In this document: positions 1 to 15,900 of the stretch, in pieces
How positions within the stretch are numbered: the stretch's first letter is position 1
Layout of the letters: each line of letters opens with the position of its first letter
Source of the DNA: Anadara kagoshimensis
Taxonomy: Eukaryota > Mollusca > Bivalvia > Arcoida > Arcidae
Assembly: GCA_021292105.1 (NCBI GenBank)
Contig: CM037868.1
Location: forward strand, 27,548,139 to 27,612,138
Reading direction: 5' to 3'
DNA: 64,000 bases
The notes under the pieces: generated by a model
Databases searched by the model: none
The model's input: only the letters and a program-made list of their open reading frames with translations
What the model was told of the DNA's origin: nothing
Program-made: the position numbers and the translations under genes

Positions 1-454
1 ATGCCTTGAGGAGTCTATTTGAAGGTAATAGCTATTTAATTTGACAGATTGATGCAAATTACGACGGCTTTATGCGATAATGGCGGTTCATTTCAATTAG
101 TATCATTACGTATTAAACATGAATACGTTTCTAGGCCGAAAAACTTGCAGTAAGTATTCCTTTGGATGGAGGATCTGCAAGATTAAACGTGACTGGTAGC
201 TAAGCTTTCCCATAGAATTGAAAATGATATCAGGTAAGTAAATGACCAATGATAGAAAATTACTGACCGATACGTTACGAGGGAAAAAATAATTTTACGG
301 TGAATGTGTATGAAATATATATAGCAATAATGAATAAATAAAATCAGAAAAAAGAATTTAAAATCGCTTCCGACAGGTTCCTCGGTCTATGACAAATTGT
401 TGAGCGTAACAGAAAAACAAGTTCAAAACAATCAAATGAAAAGTTAATTCGTGT
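1..454. other. Intergenic, AT-rich, nothing recognised
   Basis: No open frame or RNA gene is supported. A good splice-donor sequence (CAGGTAAGTAAATG) lies at about 230-245 but has no coding sequence before it, so I do not call an exon. Confidence 0.5.
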
Positions 455-494
455 CACGTGATATTTTATATACGCGGTAATGACGCGTTGTAAT

Positions 495-526
495 TATAAA
501 GTCGAGTGTGAATAATTATTTCATTC
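495..526 (+). promoter_or_regulatory. Candidate core promoter: TATA box and initiator of the secreted-protein gene
   Basis: TATAAA at 495-500 is followed about 26-28 bp later by TCATTC (521-526), which fits an initiator. The start codon lies only 20 bp further on. A palindromic CACGTG E-box lies at 455-460. The spacing is right for a TATA-driven RNA polymerase II promoter, but AT-rich DNA yields TATA motifs by chance. Confidence 0.4.
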
Positions 527-545
527 ATTTTCATTTTGTATCAAT

Positions 546-1497
546 ATGTTGTTCATTTTGCTGTCTGTTTCTTTGATTGCATGTGCATTCTCAGCGCCTG
601 TCAATGAAGAAAATAAATCTATAAAAACATGTAAACAAAGAGTTGTCGGGTAAGTAATGTATTTTTGATGTTTAGCTGTTAGATAAAACATGAATTGTTA
701 ATATAAGTAAAATATGTATAATAGTTAAGACAAGTTTATTATTTTAGCATTACTTTATGATAATAATGTATTCATTTCTCTAGCTTGTCATTTTCTTTTC
801 GTGTGCTCCGTAAGTACTTAAGTGTGTAAAAAACCTTTTCCAGTCATTTGTAAAATAAAAAAAATGAAACTGAAAGAAACATAGAACAATGCAACGTCAA
901 ATATATCAAGGATAAGTTAAGATACAGAGGCACCGTACTTAAAAATATTGTGATTACGACCATAAGCAATGGCTTCTAATATTCCCCCGTTAATGTTTCA
1001 TTTATAATTACCTTGCTTCGTTGAATTGAGTATAAATAAATACCATTTATGTATTTATTTACAATTATTGTTATTCACAATATATAAACATTTAAATGAA
1101 TTCAGTTTTACGGTATTTATTACCTTGTCTGTTATAACTGACAATTAATTACAACGTCGTTTGTAGTAATAACTTTAATTTGGAGACATTTGTTGAATAA
1201 AATAGGAACATTGGCGTCTCAGATGTACAATATAAAGAAGAATACTATAAATTATAAATATTTTATAGGGATTACAGTAACCCGGGTAATCCTGAAGCTG
1301 TCGATATCCCTGATAACTGCACGGAGGGGGTTGTGAATTTCCACCATACTACTAACAATATTGACTTGGTGTTTAGAAGAAAGGGTGTGTATATCGTATG
1401 CATTTCCAGTAACGCTAGAGCAGACGGTGAACTTTACTCCATTAGAGATCAAACCGGTACACGTGATGCGTACCTGGGATTACCATCAAAACGTTAG
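546..1497 (+). CDS. Small secreted protein, two exons (546-649, 1269-1497), 110 aa, family not recognised
   Basis: Exon 1 begins with an ATG followed by a typical signal peptide (MLFILLSVSLIACAFSAP, cleavage probably near residues 16-18). It would hit a stop at once if read on, but a strong donor (GG then GTAAGT) lies at 649/650. The 619-bp intron ends in TTTTATAG at 1268. Joining 649 to 1269 keeps the frame and gives a further 75 residues to a TAG at 1495-1497. The mature part is about 93 residues, with three cysteines (C29, C52 and one in the YIVC stretch), an NCT glycosylation sequon and a basic C-terminal LPSKR. A TATAAA at 495-500 sits about 28 bp before an initiator-like TCATTC, which fits a very short 5' UTR. 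I do not recognise the family and give no function. The gene model is inferred from splice signals only; no canonical AATAAA was seen soon after the stop. Confidence 0.6.
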
Positions 1498-1640
1498 TAC
1501 TTACGGTATATAGTTAATGATATTCTATGATTTGGATTGTTTATTAATTTGGAAAAAAACCTGTAAAAAGTGGATAGCTAGGGCGCTTTACAATTACATC
1601 GAATAACATTATTTCTTTTTATCGTATCAATTTATTTTAT

Positions 1641-1789
1641 ACATTCTAGTTGAGTGTATACATTCGGTATTATGAATGAGAGTCTGGGATAGCACATTGA
1701 ATGAACTACGAAGCAGTTTATGCCTGACTCTAGTACGTTTGTTTTTGACCTCATTCATAATACAAAATGAATACACTCAACTAGAATGT
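1641..1789. mobile_element. 149-bp foldback element (MITE-like) with 40-bp inverted termini
   Basis: The arm 1641-1680 and the reverse complement of 1750-1789 match at 37 of 40 positions; both begin ACATTCTAGTTGAGTGTAT. The 69-bp centre is unrelated. Size and structure fit a non-autonomous DNA transposon. It lies about 140 bp downstream of the stop of the secreted-protein gene. I could not define a clear target duplication. Confidence 0.7.
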
Positions 1790-2235
1790 TAATTTTTATA
1801 TTTACAATCATAAATTATATCGTTAGCATGTCAGAAATATAAAATAATCGCTACAAAAATTATTTTATTCAAGATTCTGACAAACATATGGGATTGATAG
1901 AACAGCCTTTTTCCAAATAAGGATAGAAACGTTGTGAATGATGTTGATTGCTGACCAATCAAACATTGCATGACGTAATAAAATGCCTTTCCATTACGTC
2001 ATCGGATTGTTGAATATTACATAATCAGAGATCATGAACCACATCATATTCATGAGCGATTGAATGCAAGCAAAAACAAATACAAATGTAGGTTCATCTA
2101 AATGAGGTCCATTCCAATTAAATATGAGTTGGAGAAAGTGTTCTTCATTTGTTTAGCACCATCTTCCGGTTGTTTTATTTTACTAAACATGAACCAATAT
2201 CTTTTTTCCATAATCATATAAACACAATTTTACCA
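1790..2235. other. Intergenic, nothing recognised
   Basis: AT-rich with no long frame. TGACGTAATAAAATG and CCATTACGTCATCGG (about 1970-2000) form a loose pair of CRE-like motifs; no other structure was seen. Confidence 0.4.
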
Positions 2236-2262
2236 CACACACACACACACGCACACGCGCGT
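2236..2262. repeat. (AC)n microsatellite
   Basis: An AC run that degrades into GCACACGCGCGTG at its 3' end. Confidence 0.9.
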
Positions 2263-2839
2263 GATAAACAAAAAAGCGATAAGGAAGTTTTTGATTAATT
2301 TGCGTATAAATGATGGATCTGCCATGTTTGTTAACGAGTCTCTTCTTTATGATTGATTATCATATCGTTTGAATGGTTTGACAGGCTCGTATTATACATC
2401 AAATAATCAGATCTGTTTTTTTTTTCAATGAGGGGTTTATTGTATAATCCAAAATTCAAATCATATACATATCCACCGGAGCATGGCAAGGAAATAAAAC
2501 TTGTTGATTTTAAACTTGGCTACATTATGTATGTGTATAAAGCATACTCATGAGTCATGTTTTAGGTACAAAAATGTATTATTTTTCATTTAATCTAAAT
2601 TTCAAAACTAACAGTCAGAAATTTTCCTCCTTCATACAATTTTTATCCGATGTCATCACTGTTATTGTTGATCCAAGTGTGACTAGCTGTTTCACTGCCG
2701 ATTTAAGTAGGGCGTCTTCCCACTAAGCCAACATCGTGAAAACATTCTAGATCTGGAAAGTTTAGGCATTAGGCAATGTTTGTTTCAGCGCAATTCGTTT
2801 CATGGGGCATATGTAGGATATTTTATACCGGCATGATAT
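2263..2839. other. Intergenic, nothing recognised
   Basis: AT-rich with a poly-T run at about 2416-2426. No frame, repeat or RNA structure stood out. Confidence 0.4.
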
Positions 2840-3020
2840 TATATATATATATATAAGGGCCACCTGCTTATAAAGGCCAGTTTAATTGTATCCCAACTGT
2901 TCTTTCTTTTTATTATTTGAACCTGTATATAAAGGCCACCTGCTCATAAAGGCCACTTTTACTGGTTCCCTTGGGTGGCCTTTATAGACAGGTTTGACTG
3001 TATATATATATATATATATC
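2840..3020. repeat. TA microsatellites flanking clustered TATAAAGGCCACC repeats
   Basis: A TA run (2840-2856) and a longer one (3000-3020) bracket four copies of a TATAAAGGCCA-type motif. Three are on the plus strand (about 2857-2880, 2925-2945 and 2946-2960) and one is inverted (GGTGGCCTTTATAGACAGG, about 2974-2992). The outer copies form an imperfect inverted repeat, which suggests a small interspersed element. The reading frame across it on the minus strand has no coding character. Confidence 0.6.
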
Positions 3021-3554
3021 CAGTGCCAAGCACAAGTGTTCTGTATGTGTTTTACCCCTCGCTTTTTCTTAATTGATCTTACTTTTTCCATTCCAATATT
3101 TTTCTCGTTCAAATTATTTAATACTTCATAATCATATTTTCACATAAAAGTTCAATATCATGTGACACTTGTCTACGGAAAATGTAAAGAAACATGATGA
3201 CCCATAGGAAAATTTCATGCAAGATAAGATTTACATTAATGAAAAATTGGTTAAAATTACTTTTTATCTATAGAATAAGGTTCGTTTTAAAATGTCGTGT
3301 CAATAAAAATATCTTTGGTGACGGAAAAGTATTACCATTTGTATATGAAAATGGTGATTTAAAGCAGAAATAGCTATTTCTCTACATTTGACCTCATATA
3401 TATTGCGATTTCATAATGATTGCAGGCCTGCCCGTGAAACGGACGTTAAAATGTATAGGTAATTGGCCTGAGGATGACTGCCAAGATGGTTAACATTTTA
3501 AAACACGCTTAAAATTTAAACTGTTACCCTTATTCGTCACTTATAAATTATAGC
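3021..3554. other. Intergenic, nothing recognised
   Basis: AT-rich, many stops in all frames, no repeat detected by eye. Confidence 0.4.
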
Positions 3555-3645
3555 ATAATTCGATAATTCAGTGGTAAAGTATGTGGACTACTAAGATATA
3601 ATCAAATGATATCCTTTTTATGTGGTGCGGGTTCGAATCCAAAAT
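3555..3645 (+). mobile_element. tRNA-derived SINE head (degenerate)
   Basis: An A-box-like TAATTCAGTGG at 3564-3574 is followed about 55 bp later by a perfect B-box, GGTTCGAATCC, at 3630-3640. This is the layout of an internal RNA polymerase III promoter. The cloverleaf is not intact (long spacer), so it is a tRNA-derived SINE or tRNA relic and not a working tRNA gene. The 3' boundary is unclear. Confidence 0.5.
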
Positions 3646-3988
3646 GATTGTTAAAATAACGAAAATGTTGCTGGGAAGCCAAAAACATTCACTATCCATT
3701 TAAAGTGGTTATGACTGTTTACTCTTTATACAACCACATACTTTTATGTCGGGTTTGCACTGAATTATTATAACAATTAAGTGACAGAAAACACATTTGT
3801 AACGATGGCCTCACACAGGTAAAATAACATACGAGGACTGAATATATTGCTCGCAAAAAACCGTAGACATCCTTTGCCTCCCTCTTTTAAATTATCACGT
3901 TTCTTTTGGTCTGTTGATTCAATATTTGTACTAATATAGAATTTTCAGGTATACACACTTAAAAAGCAAATTTCATCTTTATTTCCGC
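3646..3988. other. Intergenic, nothing recognised
   Basis: May hold the body of the preceding SINE; no open frame. It ends where the 38-bp satellite begins. Confidence 0.35.
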
Positions 3989-6900
3989 ATAATAAATACA
4001 TATATCAAATGATACATATAACAACATTACATGATAACGGTAGTTTAAGATACATATAACAATGTTACATGATAACGGTAGTTTATGATACATATAACAA
4101 CATTACATGATAACGGTAGTTTATGATACATATAACAACATTACATGATAACAGTAGTTTATGATACATATAACAACATAACATGATAACGGTAGTTTAT
4201 GATACATATAACAACATTACATGATAACAGTAGTTCATGATACATATAACAACATAACATGATAACAGTAGTTTATGATACATATAACAACATAACATGA
4301 TAAGGGTAGTTTATGATACATATAACAACATTACATGGATAACGGTAGTTTATGATACATATAACAACATCACATGATAACGGTAGTTTATGATACATAT
4401 AACAACATTACATGATAACAGTAGTTTATGATACATATAACAATATTACATGGATAACGGTAGTTCATGATACATATAACAACATAACATGATAACGGTA
4501 GTTTATGATACATATAACAACATCACATGATAACGGTAGTTTGTGATACATATAACAACATTACATGGATCACGGTAGTTTAAGATACATATAACACCAT
4601 TACATGGATAACGGTAGTTTATGATACATATAACAACATCACATAATAAATACATATATCAAATGATACATATATCAACATTTCATGATAACGGTAGTTT
4701 ATGATACATATAACAACATTACATGATAACAGTAGTTTATGATACATATAACAACATTACATGATAACAGTAGTTTATGATACATATAACTACATTACAT
4801 GATAACAGTAGTTTATGATACATATAACAGCATTCCATGGATAACGGTAGTTTATGATACATATAACAACATTGCATGATAACGGTAGTTTATGATACAT
4901 ATAACAACATTACATGATAACGGTAGTTTATGATACATATAACAGCATTACATGATAACGGTAGTTTATGATACAAATAACAATATTGCATAGATAAGAT
5001 TAGTTTATGATAACAACATTACATGATAACAGTAGTTAATGATACATATAACAACATTACATGAAAACAGTAGTTTATGATACATATAACAACATTACAT
5101 GACAACAGTAGTTTATGATACATATAACAACATTACATGATAACAGTAGTTTATGATACATATAACAACATTACATGACAAAAGTAGTTTATGATACATA
5201 TAACAACATTACATGATAACAGTAGTTTATGATACATATAACAACATTACATGATAACAGTAGTTTATGATACATATAACAACATTACATGATAACAGTA
5301 GTTTATGATACATATAACAACATTACATGATAACAGTAGTTTATGATACATATAACAACATTACATGACAACAGTAGTTTATGATACATATAACAACATT
5401 ACATGATCAGAGTAGTTTATGATACATGTAACAACATAACATGATAACGGTAATTTATGATTCATATAACAACGTCACATGATAACAGTAGTTAATGATA
5501 CATATAACAACATTACATGATAACAGTAGTTTGTGATACATATAACAACATTACATGATAACAGTAGTTTGTGATACATATAAGAACATAACATGATAAC
5601 GGTAGTTTATGATACATATAAGAACATAACATGATAAGGGTAGTTTATGATACATATAACAACATAACATGATAACGGTAGTTTATGATACATATAACAA
5701 CATTACATGGATAACAGTAGTTTATGATACATATAACAACATTACATGATAATTGAAGTTCATGATACATATAACAGCATTACATGATAACAGTAGTTTA
5801 TGATACATATAACAGCATTACATGATAACAGTAGTTTATGATACATGTAACAACATTACATAATAACAGTAGTTTATGATACATATAACAACATTACATG
5901 ATAACAGTAGTTTATGATACATATAACAACATTACATGACAACAGTAGTTTATGATACATATAACAACATTACATGATAACAGTAGTTTATGATACATAT
6001 AACAACATTACATGATAACAGTAGTTTTGATACATATAACAACATTACATGATAACAGTAGTTTATGATACATATAACAACATTACATGATAACAGTAGT
6101 TTATGATACATATAACAACATTACATGATAACAGTAGTTTATGATACATATAACAACATTACATGATAACAGTAGTTTATGATACATATAACAACATTAC
6201 ATGGATAACAGTAGTTTATGATACATATAACAACATTACATGATAATTGAAGATCATGATACATATAACAACATCACATGATAAGAGTAGTTTATGATAC
6301 ATGTAACAACATAACATGATAACGGTAATTTATGATTCATATAACAACGTCACATGATAACAGTAGTTTGTGATACATATAACAACATTACATGATAACA
6401 GTAGTTTGTGATACATATAAGAACATAACATGATAACGGTAGTTTATGATACATATAAGAACATAACATGATAACGGTAGATTATGATACATATAACAAC
6501 ATAACATGATAACGGTAGTTTATGATACATATAACAACATTACATGGATAACAGTAGTTTATGATACATATAACAACATTACATGATAATTGAAGATCAT
6601 GATACATATAACAACATCACATGATAAGAGTATTTTATGATACATATAACAACATTACATGGATAACGGTAGTTTATGATACATATAACAACATTGCATT
6701 AAATAACGGTAGTTTATGATACATATAACAACATTACATGATAACGGTAGTTTATGATACATATAACAGCATTACATGATAACGGTAGTTTATGATACAT
6801 ATAACAATATTACATGATAACGGTAGTTTATGATACATATAACAGCATTACATGGATAACGGTAGTTTATGATACAAATAACAATATTGCATGGATAAGA

Positions 6901-9900
6901 TTAGTTTATGATAACAACATTACATGATAAAAGTAGTTAATGATACATATAACAACATTACATGAAAACATTAGTTTATGATACATATAACAACATTACA
7001 TGACAACAGTAGTTTATGATACATATAACAACATTACATGATAACAGTAGTTTATGATACATATAACAACATTACATGGATAACGGTAGTTTATGATACA
7101 TATAACAACATTACATGATAAGAGTAGTTTATGATACATATAACAACATTACATGATAAGAGTAGTTTATGATACATATAACAACATTACATGATAAGAG
7201 TAGTTTATGATACATATAACAACATTACATGGATAACAGTAGTTTATGATACATATAACAACATCACATGATAAGAGTAGTTTATGATACATATAACAAC
7301 ATTACATGATAACAGTAGTTTATGATACATATAACAACATTACATTGATAATGGTAGTTTATGATACATATAACAACATTACATGATAACAGTAGTTTAT
7401 GATACATATAACAACATTACGTGATAACTGTAGTTTATGATACATATAACAACATTACATGATAACGGTAGTTTATGATACATATAACAACATTACATGG
7501 ATAACAGTAGTTTATGATACATATAACAACATCACATGATAAGAGTAGTTTATGATACATGTAACAACATAACATGATAACGGTAATTTATGATTCATAT
7601 AACAACGTCACATGATAACAGTAGTTAATGATACATATAACAACATTACATGATAACAGTAGTTTGTGATACATATAACAACATTACATGATAACAGTAG
7701 TTTGTGATACATATAAGAACATAACATGATAACGGTAGTTTATGATACATATAAGAACATAACATGATAACGGTAGATTATGATACATATAACAACATAA
7801 CATGATAACGGTAGTTTATGATACATATAACAACATTACATGGATAACAGTAGTTTATGATACATATACAACATTACATGATAATTGAAGATCATGATAC
7901 ATATAACAACATCACATGATAAGAGTATTTTATGATACATATAACAACATTACATGGATAACGGTAGTTTATGATACATATAACAACATTGCATGATAAC
8001 AGTAGTTTATGATACATATAACAACATTACATGATAACGGTAGTTTATGATACATATAACAACATTACATGATAACAGTAGTTTATGATACATATAACAA
8101 CATTACATGGATAACGGTAGTTTATGATACATATAACAACATTGCATTAAATAACGGTAGTTTATGATACATATAACAACATTACATGATAACGGTAGTT
8201 TATGATACATATAACAGCATTACATGATAACAGTAGTTTATGATACATATAACAACATTACATGGATAACGGTAGTTTATGATACATATAACAACATTAC
8301 ATGATAACAGTAGTTTATGATACATATAACAACATTACATGGATAACGGTAGTTTATGATACATATAACAACATTACATGATAAGAGTAGTTTATGATAC
8401 ATATAACAACATTACATGATAAGAGTAGTTTATGATACATATAACAACATTACATGATAAGAGTAGTTTATGATACATATAACAACATTACATGGATAAC
8501 AGTAGTTTATGATACATATAACAACATCACATGATAAGAGTAGTTTATGATACATATAACAACATTACATGATAACAGTAGTTTATGATACATATAACAA
8601 CATTACATTGATAATGGTAGTTTATGATACATATAACAACATTACATGATAACAGTAGTTTATGATACATAACAACATTACGTGATAACTGTAGTTTATG
8701 ATACATATAACAACATTACATGATAACGGTAGTTTATGATACATATAACAACATTACATGGATAACAGTAGTTGATGATACATATAACAACATCACATGA
8801 TAAGTAGTTTATGATACATATAACAACATTACATGATAACAGTAGTTTATGATACATATAACAACATCACATGATAACAGTAGTTTATGATACATATAAC
8901 AACATTACATTGATAACGGTAGTTTATGATACATATAACAACATCACATGATAACGGTAGTTTATGATACATATAACAACATTACATGGATAACAGTAGT
9001 TTATGATACATATAACAACATTACGTGATAACAGTAGTTTATGATACATATAACAACATTACATGATAACAGTAGTTTATGATACATATAACAACATCAT
9101 GATAAGAGTAGTTTATGATACATATAACAACATCACATGATAAGAGTAGTTTATGATACATATAACAACATTACATGATAACAGTAGTTTATGATACATA
9201 TAACAACATTACATGATAACAGTAGTTTATGATACATATAACAACATTACATGATAACAGTAGTTTATGATACATATAACAACATTACATGGATAACAGT
9301 AGTTTATGATACATATAACAACATTACATGATAATTGAAGATCATGATACATATAACAACATCACATGATAAGAGTAGTTTATGATACATGTAACAACAT
9401 AACATGATAACGGTAATTTATGATTCATATAACAACGTCACATGATAACAGTAGTTAATGATACATATAACAACATTACATGATAACAGTAGTTTGTGAT
9501 ACATATAACAACATTACATGATAACAGTAGTTTGTGATACATATAAGAACATAACATGATAACGGTAGTTTATGATACATATAAGAACATAACATGATAA
9601 CGGTAGATTATGATACATATAACAACATAACATGATAACGGTAGTTTATGATACATATAACAACATTACATGGATAACAGTAGTTTATGATACATATAAC
9701 AACATTACATGATAATTGAAGATCATGATACATATAACAACATCACATGATAAGAGTAGTTTATGATACATATAACAACATTACATGATAAGAGTAGTTT
9801 ATGATACATATAACAACATTACATGGATAACAGTAGTTTATGATACATATAACAACATCACATGATAAGAGTAGTTTATGATACATATAACAACATTACA

Positions 9901-12900
9901 TGATAACAGTAGTTTATGATACATATAACAACATTACATTGATAATGGTAGTTTATGATACATATAACAACATTACATGATAACAGTAGTTTATGATACA
10001 TATAACAACATTACGTGATAACTGTAGTTTATGATACATATAACAACATTACATGATAACGGTAGTTTATGATACATATAACAACATTACATGGATAACA
10101 GTAGTTTATGATACATATAACAACATCACATGATAAGAGTAGTTTATGATACATATAACAACATTACATGATAACAGTAGTTTATGATACATATAACAAC
10201 ATCACATGATAACAGTAGTTTATGATACATATAACAACATTACATTGATAACGGTAGTTTATGATACATATAACAACATCACATGATAACGGTAGTTTAT
10301 GATACATATAACAACATTACATGGATAACAGTAGTTTATGATACATATAACAACATTACGTGATAACAGTAGTTTATGATACATATAACAACATTACATG
10401 ATAACAGTAGTTTATGATACATATAACAACATCACATGATAAGAGTAGTTTATGATACATATAACAACATCACATGATAAGAGTAGTTTATGATACATAT
10501 AACAACATTACATGATAACAGTAGTTTATGATACATATAACAACATTACATGATAACAGTAGTTTATGATACATATAACAACATTACATGATAACAGTAG
10601 TTTATGATACATATAACAACATTACATGGATAACAGTAGTTTATGATACATATAACAACATTACATGATAATTGAAGATCATGATACATATAACAACATC
10701 ACATGATAAGAGTAGTTTATGATACATGTAACAACATAACATGATAACGGTAATTTATGATTCATATAACAACGTCACATGATAACAGTAGTTAATGATA
10801 CATATAACAACATTACATGATAACAATAGTTTGTGATACATATAACAACATTACATGATAACAGTAGTTTGTGATACATATAAGAACATAACATGATAAC
10901 GGTAGTTTATGATACATATAAGAACATAACATGATAACGGTAGATTATGATACATATAACAACATAACATGATAACGGTAGTTTATGATACATATAACAA
11001 CATTACATGGATAACAGTAGTTTATGATACATATAACAACATTACATGATAATTGAAGATCATGATACATATAACAACATCACATGATAAGAGTATTTTA
11101 TGATACATATAACAACATTACATGGATAACGGTAGTTTATGATACATATAACAACATTGCATGATAACAGTAGTTTATGATACATATAACAACATTACAT
11201 GATAACGGTAGTTTATGATACATATAACAACATTACATGATAACAGTAGTTTATGATACATATAACAACATTACATGGATAACGGTAGTTTATGATACAT
11301 ATAACAACATTGCATTAAATAACGGTAGTTTATGATACATATAACAACATTACATGATAACGGTAGTTTATGATACATATAACAGCATTACATGATAACG
11401 GTAGTTTATGATACATATAACAATATTACATGATAACGGTAGTTTATGATACATATAACAGCATTACATGGATAACGGTAGTTTATGATACAAATAACAA
11501 TATTGCATGGATAAGATTAGTTTATGATAACAACATTACATGATAAAAGTAGTTAATGATACATATAACAACATTACATGAAAACATTAGTTTATGATAC
11601 ATATAACAACATTACATGACAACAGTAGTTTATGATACATATAACAACATTACATGATAACAGTAGTTTATGATACATATAACAACATTACATGGATAAC
11701 GGTAGTTTGATACATATAACAACATTACATGATAAGAGTAGTTTATGATACATATAACAACATTACATGATAAGAGTAGTTTATGATACATATAACAACA
11801 TTACATGATAAGAGTAGTTTATGATACATATAACAACATTACATGATAAGAGTAGTTTATGATACATATAACAACATTACATGGATAACAGTAGTTTATG
11901 ATACATATAACAACATCACATGATAAGAGTAGTTTATGATACATATAACAACATTACATGATAACAGTAGTTTATGATACATATAACAACATTACATTGA
12001 TAATGGTAGTTTATGATACATATAACAACATTACATGATAACAGTAGTTTATGATACATATAACAACATTACGTGATAACTGTAGTTTATGATACATATA
12101 ACAACATTACATGATAACGGTAGTTTATGATACATATAACAACATTACATGGATAACAGTAGTCAGTAGTTTATGATACATATAACAACATCACATGATA
12201 AGAGTAGTTTATGATACATATAACAACATTACATGATAACAGTAGTTTATGATACATATAACAACATCACATGATAACAGTAGTTTATGATACATATAAC
12301 AACATTACATTGATAACGGTAGTTTATGATACATATAACAACATCACATGATAACGGTAGTTTATGATACATATAACAACATTACATGGATAACAGTAGT
12401 TTATGATACATATAACAACATTACATGATAACAGTAGTTTATAATACATATAACAACATTACATGATAACAGTAGTTTATGATACATATAACAACATCAC
12501 ATGATAAGAGTAGTTTATGATACATATAACAACATCACATGATAACAGTAGTTTGTGATACATATAACAACATTACATGATAAGAATAGTTTATGATACA
12601 TATAACAACATTACATGATAACAGTAGTTTATGATACATATAACAACATTACATTGATAACGGTAGTTTATGATACATATAACAACATCACATGATAACG
12701 GTAGTTTATGATACATATAACACCATTACATGGATAACAGTAGTTTATGATACATATAACAACATCACATAATAAATACATATATCAAATGATACATATA
12801 TCAACATTTCATGATAACGGTAGTTTATGATACATATAACAACATTACATGATAACAGTAGTTTATGATACATATAACAACATTACATGATAACAGTAGT

Positions 12901-15900
12901 TTATGATACATATAACTACATTACATGATAACAGTAGTTTATGATACATATAACAGCATTCCATGGATAACGGTAGTTTATGATACATATAACAACATTG
13001 CATGATAACGGTAGTTTATGATACATATAACAACATTACATGATAACGGTAGTTTATGATACATATAACAGCATTACATGATAACGGTAGTTTATGATAC
13101 AAATAACAATATTGCATAGATAAGATTAGTTTATGATAACAACATTACATGATAACAGTAGTTAATGATACATATAACAACATTACATGAAAACAGTAGT
13201 TTATTACATATAACAACATTACATGACAACAGTAGTTTATGATACATATAACAACATTACATGATAACAGTAGTTTATGATACATATAACAACATTACAT
13301 GACAAAAGTAGTTTATGATACATATAACAACATTACATGATAACAGTAGTTTATGATACATATAACAACATTACATGATAACAGTAGTTTATGATACATA
13401 TAACAACATTACATGATAACAGTAGTTTATGATACATATAACAACATTACATGACAACAGTAGTTTATGATACATATAACAACATTACATGATCAGAGTA
13501 GTTTATGATACATGTAACAACATAACATGATAACGGTAATTTATGATTCATATAACAACGTCACATGATAACAGTAGTTAATGATACATATAACAACATT
13601 ACATGATACAGTAGTTTGTGATACATATAACAACATTACATGATAACAGTAGTTTGTGATACATATAAGAACATAACATGATAACGGTAGTTTATGATAC
13701 ATATAAGAACATAACATGATAAGGGTAGTTTATGATACATATAACAACATAACATGATAACGGTAGTTTATGATACATATAACAACATTACATGCATAAC
13801 AGTAGTTTATGATACATATAACAACATTACATGATAATTGAAGTTCATGATACATATAACAGCATTACATGATAACAGTAGTTTTGATACATATAACAGC
13901 ATTACATGATAACAGTAGTTTATGATACATGTAACAACATTACATAATAACAGTAGTTTATGATACATATAACAACATTACATGATAACAGTAGTTTATG
14001 ATACATATAACAACATTACATGACAACAGTAGTTTATGATACATATAACAACATTACATGATAACAGTAGCTTATGATACATATAACAACATTACATGAT
14101 AACAGTAGTTTATGATACATATAACAACATTACGTGATAACAGTAGTTTATGATACATATAACAACATTACATGATAACAGTAGTTTATGATACATATAA
14201 CAACATCATGATAAGAGTAGTTTATGATACATATAACAACATTACATGATAACAGTAGTTTATGATACATATAACAACATTACATGATAACAGTAGTTTA
14301 TGATACATATAACAACATTACATGATAACAGTAGTTTATGATACATATAACAACATTACATGATAACAGTAGTTTATGATACATATAACCAACATTACAT
14401 GGATAACAGTAGTTTATGATACATATAACACACATTACATGATAATTGAGATCATGATACATATCAACATCACATGATAAGAGTAGTTTATGATACATGT
14501 AACAACATAACATGATAACGGTAATTTATGATTCATATAACAACGTCACATGATAACAGTAGTTAATGATACATATAACAACATTACATGATAACAGTAG
14601 TTTTGTGATACATATAACAACATTACATGATAACAGTAGTTTGTGATACATATAAGACATAACATGATAACGGTAGTTTATGATACATATAAGAACATAA
14701 CATGATAACGGTAGATTATGATACATATAAAACATAACATGATAACGGTAGTTTATGATACATATAACAACATTACATGGATAACAGTAGTTTATGATAC
14801 ATATAACAACATTACATGATAATTGAAGATCATGATACATATAACAACATCACATGATAAGAGTATTTATGATACATATAACAACATTACATGATAACGG
14901 TAGTTTATGATACATATAACACATTGCATTAAATAACGGTAGTTTATTGATACATATAACAACATTACATGATAACGGTAGTTTATGATACATATAACAG
15001 CATTACATGATAACGGTAGTTTATGATACATATAACAATATTACATGATAACGGTAGTTTATGATACATATAACAGCATTACATGGATAACGGTAGTTTA
15101 TGATACATAACAATATGCATGGATAAGATAGTTTATGATAACAACATTACATGATAAAAGTAGTTAATGATACATATAACAACATTACATGAACATTAGT
15201 TTATGATACATATAACAACATTACATGACAACAGTAGTTTATGATACATATAACAACATTACATGATAACAGTAGTTTATGATACATATAACAACATTAC
15301 ATGGATAACGGTAGTTTATGATACATATAACAACATTACATGATAAGAGTAGTTTATGATACATATAACAACATTACATGATAAGAGTAGTTTATGATAC
15401 ATATAACAACATTACATGATAAGAGTAGTTTATGATACATATAACAACATTACATGGATAACAGTAGTTTATGATACATATAACAACATCACATGATAAG
15501 AGTAGTTTATGATACATATAACAACATTACATGATAACAGTAGTTTTGATACATATAACAACATTACATTGATAATGGTAGTTTATGATACATATAACAA
15601 CATTACATGATAACAGTAGTTTATGATACATATAACAACATACGTTACACTGATAACTGTTATATGATACATATAACAACATTACATGATAACGGTAGTT
15701 TATGATACATATAACAACATTACATGGATAACAGTAGTTTATGATACATATAACAACATCACATGAGAGTAGTTTATGATACATGTAACAACATAACATG
15801 ATAACGGTAATTTATGATTCATATAACAACGTCACATGATAACAGTAGTTAATGATACATATAACAACATTACATGATAACAGTAGTTTGTGATACATAT

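Noticed and set aside
230-245. Exon end suggested by CAGGTAAGTAAATG
   Set aside because: All frames upstream contain stops and no acceptor or coding sequence can be identified.
1252-1452. 66-codon minus-strand frame opposite exon 2 of the secreted-protein gene
   Set aside because: It is a shadow of the plus-strand exon, with no start context or splice support.
3630-3640. tRNA gene suggested by the perfect B-box GGTTCGAATCC
   Set aside because: The A-to-B distance is too long for a normal cloverleaf and no acceptor stem pairs; it is more likely a SINE relic.
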